Below are positions 1-5,573 of a stretch of 5,573 bases of DNA, in pieces. Numbering within the stretch: position 1 is the first letter of the stretch; each line of letters starts with the position of its first letter. The DNA is from an uncultured Eubacteriales bacterium (GTDB lineage: Bacteria; Bacillota; Clostridia; Peptostreptococcales; Anaerovoracaceae). The notes beneath the pieces were generated by a model, which saw nothing but the letters and a program-made list of their open reading frames with translations, was not told where the DNA came from and did not search any database. The DNA lies in assembly GCA_902765035.1 (NCBI GenBank), contig CACWYF010000098.1, positions 1-5,573 on the forward strand, given 5' to 3'. The translations under genes and the position numbers were made by a program.

Positions 1-328
1 CGCGGTAGTAGTATGTCAGAGTTCCTTTTGTGTTCGGCGCGACTGTGGAGAACAGCTTTTCTGTTTTGGATATATGCGCATCGATGTCATCCTCTTCAGT
101 AAGGTCATTCTGAGCATAGTTGGCAACCGTATCCACCGACTGTTCGATACTGCTGAAATAGTTGTCGAGCGCCTCCTGCTTTTCTGCGCATACAAGTCTG
201 AGAATATCATCTGTCCTCTCGCTCATATAACGGGTCACAGGAAAAGAGAAGATCATAATTGCAGCGAGTACGCTTATTATGACCGCAAAAGCTGTCAGAT
301 ATGTGAAACGGGACCTTATTGATTTCAT
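1..328 (-). CDS. N-terminus of a membrane sensor protein with a Cache-like extracellular region (partial)
   Basis: The reading frame opens with ATG at 328-326 and stays open to the window edge, giving 109 residues; the rest is outside. The protein starts MKSIRSRF, followed by a hydrophobic membrane segment at about residues 9-31. A helical, charged region follows (about 33-95, including ERTDDILRL and EKQEALDNYF), and the visible part ends at a TYYYR motif around residues 105-109. A short basic start, one membrane helix and a long helix leading into a TYYYR-type strand is the usual layout of dCache sensors. In Clostridia these precede a histidine kinase, GGDEF or chemoreceptor signalling domain, and which one applies here cannot be seen. 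AGGAG at 337-341 lies 8 bases before the ATG and supports this start over the internal ATG at residue 25. The gene begins 31 bases after the ruined solute-binding protein gene, so it was probably co-transcribed with it. The sensor role is inferred from architecture. Confidence 0.75.
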   Translation of the reverse strand, partial: MKSIRSRFTYLTAFAVIISVLAAIMIFSFPVTRYMSERTDDILRLVCAEKQEALDNYFSSIEQSVDTVANYAQNDLTEEDDIDAHISKTEKLFSTVAPNTKGTLTYYYR

Positions 329-336
329 CAGTTCCT

Positions 337-341
337 CTCCT
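337..341 (-). promoter_or_regulatory. Ribosome binding site of the sensor gene
   Basis: AGGAG on the minus strand, followed by 8 bases and then the ATG at 328. It fixes the start of the sensor 39 codons upstream of where a search starting at later ATGs would place it. Confidence 0.7.
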
Positions 342-359
342 GCCGTCTCCGTTCAGATC

Positions 360-1656
360 TTATTTCTCCAGTCCTGCATATGCCCAGTCGATGGTTATGT
401 TGAAAAATGACAGTGTCAGATCGCTGACCCTCGGATTGAGCATATAATACTTGTCCTTGGCCTGAAGCGGTATGAGTGCACCTTCTGCAAGAAGAAGTAT
501 CTCTGCATTGTTCAGCGTATCCATGCGCACCTCAGGATCTGTTTCGGTGACAGAAGCATCAAGCAGAGCATCAAAATCCTCATTGGAGTATTGATTGTAT
601 GATGTATTGTCACTTCTCCATAATTCAAGATACGTGTATGGATCATTGTAATCCGGTATCCAGCCTCCGAATCCGATCTCATAGTCACCTGAAGGGTAAA
701 TAGTACTGTATATGTCGGTATGATCTTCCGGTCTGATCTTGATGTGGATACCGAGAACAGATTCCCACTGAGACTTCAGTTCTTCGGCGATCCGGAGTTC
801 TGCGTCTCTGTCAATCGTAACCATTTCAACGGTTATATCATCAGGAGAAGCTATCTCCATCTGCTCCATTGAAATTTCAAGGCAGGATCTTGCCAGATCG
901 ATATCACCCTCCATAGGGAATGCATACATGTCCACATTGTAAGCCTCGCCATATGTGACACCTTCTTTTCCGCTGAGTCCCGGGAATACAAGTCCGTTAT
1001 ACGGCTTATACGCATCATCATTGGCATTATGGTTGTACAGTTTTCTGTTGAGAGCGTAATTCAGAGCAAGTCTGAACTCTGTGTTGGCAAGGACCTTGTT
1101 GTCACTTTTGTCATTGATGTAGCAGAAATCCACATTTCCGTTAAGATAGTGGTTAACATTCTTTTCATTCTTGTATTCGTTTACAGCATCATTAGGAAGA
1201 TATGCAAAATCCAGTTCTCCATTTTCGAACATTTCGACATGTTCATGCTCATCTTTCGTATACTTCACTTCAGCTGCATCTATCCTGATATTCTCTGCAT
1301 CCCAGAATTCCGGATTTTTCTTAAATGACCAGCTGTTTTCAGTAACTTCAGAGAAGACAAAAGGTCCGGAGTAGACATTTGTCTCTGCTGAGGTGGCAAA
1401 CTTCCCCTTCAAGATTGACTTCCCTGCCGTTCTCGACCATCCATATTGCAAAAGCGTAAGAGCTCCCGGTCTCAGGATCCGCGAGCCTTCTCCAGCTGTA
1501 GACAAAGTCATCTGCAGTTATCGGCTTGCCGTCACTCCACTTTGCATCTCTCAGATGGAAAGTATATACGCGTCCGTCTGCCGAAACATCCCAGCTCTCA
1601 GCTATTCCCGGAGCAACATTTCCTTCATTTGATTTTAGCGCCTTTTTGCCGGCATC
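360..1656 (-). pseudogene. Remnant of an oligopeptide ABC transporter solute-binding protein (SBP_bac_5, OppA/DppA type)
   Basis: Intact members are secreted lipoproteins that capture peptides for an ABC importer. Two frames together spell one. From 1656 to about 1412, frame one reads DAGKKALKSNEGNVAPGIAE, then SWDVSADGRVYTFHLRDAKW and SDGKPITADDFVYSWRR, the classic family 5 signature. It then runs to YAFAIWMVENGREV. The homology continues one frame over from about 1402 to the stop at 360, with KFATSAETNVYSGPFVF, KNPEFWDAENI, RLALNYALNRKLY, GGWIPDYNDPYTYLELW and a typical end (IPLQAKDKYYML, then DWAYAGLEK). At the join roughly 50-70 residues expected in the family are absent and the frame shifts, so a deletion is likely. 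The beginning is also gone: no signal peptide, lipobox or first lobe strands, and no ATG, GTG or TTG in frame before the IWMVENG segment. An in-frame TAG at 1695-1693 lies in the terminator just upstream. About 430 residues remain of a usual 530-560. An ATG at 1511 opens the second frame but encodes nonsense until about 1402. Confidence 0.85.
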
Positions 1657-1670
1657 ACAATAAAGACAAT

Positions 1671-1694
1671 AAAAAAAGCAGACACGCGTCTGCT
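1671..1694 (-). terminator. Intrinsic terminator after tRNA-Leu
   Basis: On the minus strand AGCAGAC, loop GCGT and GTCTGCT form a 7-bp perfect hairpin at 1694-1677. It runs into seven T residues (1677-1671). The hairpin begins 4 bases after the tRNA CCA end, so this is the transcript end of the tRNA unit. It could also end readthrough from uvrC and the DUF1292 gene. It sits between the tRNA promoter and the solute-binding protein remnant, so those downstream genes should receive little transcription from here. Confidence 0.9.
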
Positions 1695-1698
1695 AAAG

Positions 1699-1783
1699 TG
1701 GTGCGGATGAAAGGATTCGAACCTTCACGATGTTACTCACACGGACCTGAACCGTGCGCGTCTGCCAATTCCGCCACATCCGC
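1699..1783 (-). tRNA. tRNA-Leu (anticodon CAG)
   Basis: An 85-base tRNA including an encoded CCA (1701-1699). The acceptor stem GCGGATG (1783-1777) pairs with CATCCGC just before the discriminator A. The D-arm region reads GTGGCGGAATTGGCAGACGC, as in bacterial leucine tRNAs. The anticodon stem CACGG/CCGTG closes the loop TTCAGGT, giving anticodon CAG at 1749-1747, which reads CUG codons. A class II variable arm with a short stem follows. The T-arm is GAAGG, loop TTCGAAT, CCTTT, with one G-U pair. The extended variable arm together with the D-arm sequence supports leucine. It has a promoter at 1826-1854 and a terminator at 1671-1694, so it appears to be a single-gene unit. Confidence 0.97.
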
Positions 1784-1797
1784 ATATACATTTGTGT

Positions 1798-1821
1798 GGC
1801 GTGCTGCTTTCACAGCACGCC
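1798..1821 (-). other. Hairpin in the 5' leader of pre-tRNA-Leu
   Basis: A perfect 9-bp inverted repeat, GGCGTGCTG and CAGCACGCC around the 6-base loop TGAAAG (minus strand). It starts 4 bases after the -10 box, where transcription should begin, and ends 14 bases before the mature tRNA 5' end. There is no T-run after it on either strand, so it is not a standard terminator. It would give the precursor a capping stem-loop that RNase P removes. An operator overlapping the start site is an alternative. Confidence 0.6.
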
Positions 1822-1825
1822 CTGT

Positions 1826-1854
1826 ATTATACACTATCGATCAGCCTCTGTCGA
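1826..1854 (-). promoter_or_regulatory. Sigma-A-type promoter of tRNA-Leu
   Basis: On the minus strand the -35 box is TCGACA (1854-1849, five of six matches to TTGACA). A 17-base spacer follows, then the -10 box TATAAT (1831-1826, perfect). The predicted start is near 1820, about 37 bases before the mature tRNA. Near-consensus boxes with an ideal spacer fit a strong constitutive stable-RNA promoter. Confidence 0.85.
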
Positions 1855-1872
1855 GAAGAAATTCAGATTTTT

Positions 1873-2163
1873 TTAATTATCTTCTTCCTCTGCCATAATA
1901 GCATCGAATTCTGCTGCTGCAGCATCGAATTCCTCTTCAGACTCGATCTCGAGGATCTCGAACTCATCATCGCTGATCTGCTTGTATCCGTAGATATATA
2001 CATCGCCTGTACCGTCTTCCGGCTCAAGTGCGATATATTCCTTGCCGTTCAGCTCGAATGTGCCCATAACGTAGCAGTCTACTGCTGTGTCATCGTCAAA
2101 TTCCAGAGTGATGATATCTTCCTCTTCTTCCTCGATGTTAACATTCTTGATATCTTCTGCCAT
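1873..2163 (-). CDS. DUF1292 (YrzB-like) small acidic protein
   Basis: A 96-residue cytoplasmic protein. The core at about residues 17-75 (IITLEFDDDTAVDC, GTFELNGKEYIALEPED, DVYIYGYKQ, DEFEILEIESEEEF) matches the DUF1292 pattern of firmicutes, where the protein is usually about 90-100 residues. It is extremely acidic: 35 Asp or Glu residues against 3 Lys and no Arg. No enzymatic residues or membrane segments are visible and the family's function is not established. In many Bacillota the family member sits near ruvX (yrrK) and ireB (yrzL); here it follows uvrC instead. The start is set at 2163 because AAAGGAGA (2178-2171) lies 7 bases upstream. A longer frame with an ATG at 2211 would place the promoter inside the coding region and adds residues unlike the family. 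Confidence 0.92.
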   Translation of the reverse strand: MAEDIKNVNIEEEEEDIITLEFDDDTAVDCYVMGTFELNGKEYIALEPEDGTGDVYIYGYKQISDDEFEILEIESEEEFDAAAAEFDAIMAEEEDN

Positions 2164-2170
2164 ATCGGAA

Positions 2171-2178
2171 TCTCCTTT
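2171..2178 (-). promoter_or_regulatory. Ribosome binding site of the DUF1292 gene
   Basis: AAAGGAGA, nearly full complementarity to the 16S rRNA tail, 7 bases before the ATG at 2163. It decides the start against the upstream in-frame ATG at 2211. Confidence 0.85.
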
Positions 2179-2193
2179 CCTGAAATCTCCTTC

Positions 2194-2222
2194 AATATAA
2201 CATGGAATCATACATATTTCAA
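2194..2222 (-). promoter_or_regulatory. Predicted sigma-A-type promoter of the DUF1292 gene
   Basis: On the minus strand TTGAAA (2222-2217), a 17-base spacer and TATATT (2199-2194). The expected start near 2187 leaves a leader of about 24 bases carrying the ribosome binding site. It lies wholly in the gap after the uvrC stop, so the small gene can be expressed apart from uvrC. The evidence is sequence match only. Confidence 0.65.
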
Positions 2223-2234
2223 GTGCGGGACGGC

Positions 2235-4175
2235 TTACTGTTCAGGGCTTTCAGCCTTCTCTTCCCTGTCTCTTTCAGCAAAAAATCCCGTTACACTCTC
2301 AGCCGCCCTTGAATTCATTCCGTCAAGAGCCATGAGGTCTTCATAGCTCGCTTTCCTGATGGCATCTATGCTGCCAAAATGCTCCAGCAGCATTGCTCTC
2401 CTCTTTGGCCCGATCCCCGGAATGTCTTCAAGGACAGACCTTATCATCTTCTTTCCTTTGACACCGGACATGTATGTTATCGCGAATCTGTGGACCTCTT
2501 CCTGGATGTTGCCGCAGTAGCTGAACAGGAGTCTGTTGCCCTTGAGCTCTATTTCGCGGCCGTCGTCAAAGACGATGGCTCTTGTGCGGTGGGCATCGTC
2601 TTTAGCGAGCCCGACAACCGGGATCGCGATGCGGAACGCATCGACGACGGCCTTGACCGCATGTACCTGCCCGAGTCCTCCGTCTATGAACATGATGTCC
2701 GGATAAGTACTGAAGCCCTCATCGCCCTTTCTGGCACGCTTGAGTCTTCTGTATATAACTTCTCTGAGACTACCATAGTCATCGCCTTCAGCTGTTCTGA
2801 CCTTGAATTTGCGGTAATCTGACCTTACCGGCTTTCTTCCCTCATAAACGACCATGGCACCGACAGTGTCCAGCCCGTTGAAGTTGGATATGTCATATGC
2901 CTCTATCCTGTACTCCCTGTCGTCTCCCTCAGGTATGAGCACAGGCGCCTGTCCGTTGATCATGCTGGCATATTCGATTACAGCAGAGATCTCGTTTCTG
3001 AGAGCATCCTTTCTTTCCTGCTCCCTTTCCGCTCTCTCATCAAGTGATTTCGACAGTTCGACCGAATCCTCAGAAGCCATTCTCAGAAGCGCCTTCTTAT
3101 CGCCGCGCTCAGGTATCACGATGCGCGTTTTGTGCATCACATCGGACTTGTCTTCGGCATTTGACGAATTGACAGTATTAAGGAATTCCTCGATCAGAGA
3201 TTCATCTTCTATGTGCAGCGGAAGAATTATCTCTCGCGGAAGCACAGACAGGGACGGATAGTACTGCTTGATGAACGAGGACAGGATCTCACCTGCATTG
3301 TCTGTACCTTCTGCAGGTCCGTCCTTGATATACGTTATTTCGCGGCCGATCATCTTGCCGTCTCTGACCTTGTACTGTGCGATCACGCTGCTTCTGTCAG
3401 TAATGACCGGGATCAGTATGTCGATATCACGGTCCCTTACCATCGAAGCGCGCTGTGTCTCTCCCAGAGTACGGAGAGACTTTATGTAGTCCCTGTACTT
3501 TGCAGCCTCCTCATACTCAAGGTTTTCAGAGGCCTCCATCATTTTTTTCTCAAGTCCGGCGATCATTCCGGCATCATGTCCGCTGAGAACATCGGTTATC
3601 TCTGTTATCATGCCTGCATACTCAGCTTCATCAGCCTCTCCAATGCATATACCGGAACATTTACCGATGAAGTAATTGAGACAAGGCCTCACTCCGGGAC
3701 GGAACTCCTGCTGTCTGCATTTCTTCAGCGGATACATTTCATCAATCATTTTGAGGATACGCCATACCGCTGTTCCGTCTGTATATGGCCCGAAATAGCG
3801 GTTCCCGTCTCTTTTCAGCTCTCTTGTCCGGACAACCCTCGGCCACTTCTCCGCAGTTGTTACCTCGATGTACGGATAGGACTTGTCATCCTTAAGGAGC
3901 ACGTTGTAGCGCGGCATGTACTTCTTTATGAGATTGCATTCCAAAAGGAGAGCTTCCATCTCCGTAGCACAGCTGATGTATTCAAACTCTGCTATATTGG
4001 AGACCATCGCTCTCACTTTAGGATCTGCCTGCGAAGTCTTTCTGAAGTAACTGCTGACGCGGTTTCTGAGGTTTATCGCCTTGCCCACGTATATGACCTC
4101 GCCGAGGCTGTCCTTATGCATATATACTCCCGGACAAGTCGGGAGTTTACTTAGTTCCTCCTCAATTATGAACAT
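2235..4175 (-). CDS. uvrC: Excinuclease ABC subunit UvrC
   Basis: A complete 646-residue UvrC, the cytoplasmic endonuclease of nucleotide excision repair. It joins the UvrB-DNA complex and cuts both sides of a lesion. The GIY-YIG domain covers about residues 13-95 (GVYMH, IYVGK with Tyr29, Arg39, and EALLLE with the likely metal-binding Glu74). A cysteine-rich stretch follows at 153-177 (Cys153, Cys165, Cys173, Cys177, including RPCLNYFIGKCSG). The UvrB-binding UVR motif is at about 205-237 (EYEEAAKYRD). The RNase H-like domain is at about 420-570, with Asp428 (YDISNFNG), Asp498 (FIDGG), the KDD at 526-527 and His562 (EEVHRFAITY). Tandem helix-hairpin-helix motifs are at about 582-632 (DIPGIGPKRR). 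All catalytic residues are present, so it should be active. The start at 4175 is required by the conserved N-terminus and overlaps the upstream gene by 14 bases. No good ribosome binding site precedes it, which suggests translational coupling. Confidence 0.98.
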   Translation of the reverse strand: MFIIEEELSKLPTCPGVYMHKDSLGEVIYVGKAINLRNRVSSYFRKTSQADPKVRAMVSNIAEFEYISCATEMEALLLECNLIKKYMPRYNVLLKDDKSYPYIEVTTAEKWPRVVRTRELKRDGNRYFGPYTDGTAVWRILKMIDEMYPLKKCRQQEFRPGVRPCLNYFIGKCSGICIGEADEAEYAGMITEITDVLSGHDAGMIAGLEKKMMEASENLEYEEAAKYRDYIKSLRTLGETQRASMVRDRDIDILIPVITDRSSVIAQYKVRDGKMIGREITYIKDGPAEGTDNAGEILSSFIKQYYPSLSVLPREIILPLHIEDESLIEEFLNTVNSSNAEDKSDVMHKTRIVIPERGDKKALLRMASEDSVELSKSLDERAEREQERKDALRNEISAVIEYASMINGQAPVLIPEGDDREYRIEAYDISNFNGLDTVGAMVVYEGRKPVRSDYRKFKVRTAEGDDYGSLREVIYRRLKRARKGDEGFSTYPDIMFIDGGLGQVHAVKAVVDAFRIAIPVVGLAKDDAHRTRAIVFDDGREIELKGNRLLFSYCGNIQEEVHRFAITYMSGVKGKKMIRSVLEDIPGIGPKRRAMLLEHFGSIDAIRKASYEDLMALDGMNSRAAESVTGFFAERDREEKAESPEQ

Positions 4176-5573
4176 CCGTACTCGTATTCTTCTTCTTGGC
4201 TTTCTCTCTCGCCGCCTCTCTCTTCTTTTCAGCCTTTGCTTTCTTCCTGACTATGGTCTTAGGCGAAGCGCCGGTCCTGGCAGCCTCAGCAATCAGTTCC
4301 TCGCGTCTTGTTTCCCTTCTTGCCATCGCTCTGAGATCCCCTGTGCGAGGCCCGAGCTGATCGCCGGCAACACCGGTCCTGTCAGTCCAGTTTCTTCTCC
4401 TGCGGTCCTCTTCCATGGCAAGCTGCTGGCGTGCCATCTCCCGCAGTCTTCTCTCCCTTCTTGCAGCCTTTACCTTCTCCCTGCGTTTTCTTACATACAG
4501 GATCCTCGCAATAAGTGCTGCAATCAGCAGCAGCCCGATGCATATCATGACTGTTGCAAAATTGGATATATAGTAACGCGAAGGCCACCACCCACGCTTG
4601 ACTTCCGTTTTTGTCACAAGATCTACAGTACCCTTAAGTTCATCAGCCACGTAGATCCTGAATTCTCCGACCTTTGACCCTTCCTTCAGCGGAGCCTTGA
4701 GGTCATCATACATTACTACCTCTGTCCGGACCAGGTCGTTGCTGCCTTCCGGCGGCACGTAAGCAAAGCCCTTGGTCTCTGTGTAAGCTTTGACATGCGT
4801 GATGTTTCCGCCTCTGACCCTGGCTTTGCCGACCTTCTTGTCAGCCTTTACTATAGTGTTCCTGGTGACCTTGGTGTCTCCGTACTGAAGCAGCGATTTT
4901 GCTTCATAGGCCACTCTCTTTTCCCTTGAGTCCATGAGAACGACTATCAGCTGCATGTCATCAACAGTTGCCACTCCCGCGTACTGGACTCCTTCGACAG
5001 GGTCACCGACTTTTCCGAGAATACCGCCCTTAGTGAGATTATACAGCTCGGACTGCTTGGTTCCGGTAAGAAGCGGATTGGTATTTCTGAAGGATACCTT
5101 CCTCTCGCCTGATGATGAAACAGCTGTCACTTCAACTGTTCTCTTTGCAAAATAATCCTTGATCAGCTGGTATCTCATCGCTGCCTGCGCTATGACAGCG
5201 CAGTCCTTGGCAGTCGAATATGTCTTTGCATTATATGAGCCCTTAGGGTTGCTGAACTGTGTGTCCATGAGCCCGAGCTCCATTGCCTTGGAATTCATCT
5301 CCTTGATGAATATCTTTCTTGATGAAGCGCTGTATGTCGCAAGCGCTTCAGCAGCCTGGTTCGAACCTCCGACCAGCATCGCCTGAAGGAGGTCTCCTAC
5401 CGAGACACTCTCCCCGACTTTAAACGTATCACCGAACTGCATCAGATCTTCTGTAATGTCCACGGTATTGGATAATTCCGCGTCATTATACATGTTGTCA
5501 ATGACGACCATTGCGTTCATGAGCATTGTGATCTTGCCCGGTGACATTTTGCGCTCAGAATGCTTTTCATAGA
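4162..5573 (-). CDS. D-alanyl-D-alanine carboxypeptidase-like protein (peptidase S11), probably inactive, with basic cytoplasmic tail; 5' partial
   Basis: The frame is open to the window edge, reading YEKHSERKM before the ATG at 5547, so that ATG is internal and the N-terminus is missing. Counting from it, residues 1-225 are the S11 transpeptidase-like fold (EKHSERKMSPGKITMLMNAM, DLLQAMLVGGSNQAAEALA, MNSKAMELGLMDTQFSNPKG). Residues about 228-315 resemble the PBP5 C-terminal beta domain. About 328-351 is a membrane helix (FATVMICIGLLLIAALIARI). Residues 352-461 form a tail with 37 Lys or Arg in 110 residues. Active family members trim the terminal D-Ala from peptidoglycan stem peptides outside the membrane. 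Here the catalytic motifs look lost. Where DacF-like proteins have PASxTK this one has PGKITM, SGN is GSN (61-63), and KTG is KGG (173-175). A structural or regulatory role is therefore likelier. The tail faces the cytoplasm by the positive-inside rule. The gene ends inside uvrC (TGA at 4164-4162). Confidence 0.85.
   Translation of the reverse strand, partial: YEKHSERKMSPGKITMLMNAMVVIDNMYNDAELSNTVDITEDLMQFGDTFKVGESVSVGDLLQAMLVGGSNQAAEALATYSASSRKIFIKEMNSKAMELGLMDTQFSNPKGSYNAKTYSTAKDCAVIAQAAMRYQLIKDYFAKRTVEVTAVSSSGERKVSFRNTNPLLTGTKQSELYNLTKGGILGKVGDPVEGVQYAGVATVDDMQLIVVLMDSREKRVAYEAKSLLQYGDTKVTRNTIVKADKKVGKARVRGGNITHVKAYTETKGFAYVPPEGSNDLVRTEVVMYDDLKAPLKEGSKVGEFRIYVADELKGTVDLVTKTEVKRGWWPSRYYISNFATVMICIGLLLIAALIARILYVRKRREKVKAARRERRLREMARQQLAMEEDRRRRNWTDRTGVAGDQLGPRTGDLRAMARRETRREELIAEAARTGASPKTIVRKKAKAEKKREAAREKAKKKNTSTDVHN

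Noticed and set aside
1029..1328. Long plus-strand open frames over the solute-binding protein remnant (also 1446-1898 and 1792-2346).
   Set aside because: They lie antisense to recognisable homology, cross the tRNA or promoters, and their translations show no family signature.
1395..1420. Programmed ribosomal frameshift joining the two halves of the solute-binding protein.
   Set aside because: No slippery heptamer with a stem is evident, about 50-70 family residues are missing at the join, and the gene also lacks a start.
1685..1765. Nine-base direct repeat cgcgtctgc in the terminator (1685-1693) and the tRNA D-arm (1757-1765), considered as an integration scar.
   Set aside because: It is too short, it is not at the tRNA 3' end where attachment sites normally lie, and the terminator copy is explained by the hairpin.
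1798..1821. Hairpin upstream of the tRNA considered as a terminator for uvrC and the DUF1292 gene.
   Set aside because: No T-run follows it on the minus strand, and it lies downstream of the tRNA promoter's -10 box.
2164..2211. A 16-residue N-terminal extension of the DUF1292 protein from the ATG at 2211.
   Set aside because: It would cover the predicted -10 region and the strong ribosome binding site, and the extra residues do not resemble the family.
3213..4154. A 313-codon plus-strand open frame opposite uvrC.
   Set aside because: It is antisense to a fully conserved UvrC. The translation is rich in Cys, His and Ser, as shadow frames are, and it has no plausible domain or ribosome binding site.

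Overview
The window looks like chromosomal DNA from an anaerobic Gram-positive bacterium of the Bacillota, most likely class Clostridia. The grounds are a UvrC of the firmicute type, a small acidic DUF1292 (YrzB-like) protein, a tRNA gene with CCA encoded in the DNA, strong AGGAGG-like ribosome binding sites before two of the genes, and moderate GC content. I cannot name a genus. Every supported gene lies on the minus strand, so the biological reading order runs from the high coordinates to the low ones.

Upstream part (5573 to about 1870). The first gene is a D-alanyl-D-alanine carboxypeptidase-like protein (peptidase S11 / PBP5 family) whose N-terminus lies outside the window. It has the PBP5 C-terminal domain, a membrane segment and a long basic tail. 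All three penicilloyl-serine motifs appear degraded, so it is probably a pseudoenzyme. Its stop overlaps the start of uvrC (nucleotide excision repair endonuclease, complete) by 14 bases. After uvrC comes a DUF1292 gene with a good sigma-A-like promoter of its own in the 70-base gap.

Middle part (about 1870 to 1670). A near-consensus promoter drives a tRNA-Leu(CAG) gene. The predicted transcription start falls in a 9-bp hairpin ahead of the tRNA. An intrinsic terminator follows the tRNA directly.

Downstream part (about 1660 to 1). A family 5 extracellular solute-binding protein (oligopeptide-binding, OppA/DppA type) is present only as a wreck. Its start, signal peptide and first part are missing right at the tRNA terminator. 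It also carries an internal deletion with a frameshift near 1400-1415. Thirty-one bases further on is an intact start of a membrane sensor with an extracellular Cache-like region, which runs off the window. The binding protein and the sensor probably once formed a peptide-sensing unit. The sensor's original promoter is not visible.

The most notable items are the pseudo-carboxypeptidase with its basic cytoplasmic tail, and the doubly damaged binding-protein gene beside the tRNA. No CRISPR array, transposase or other mobile-element gene is visible.
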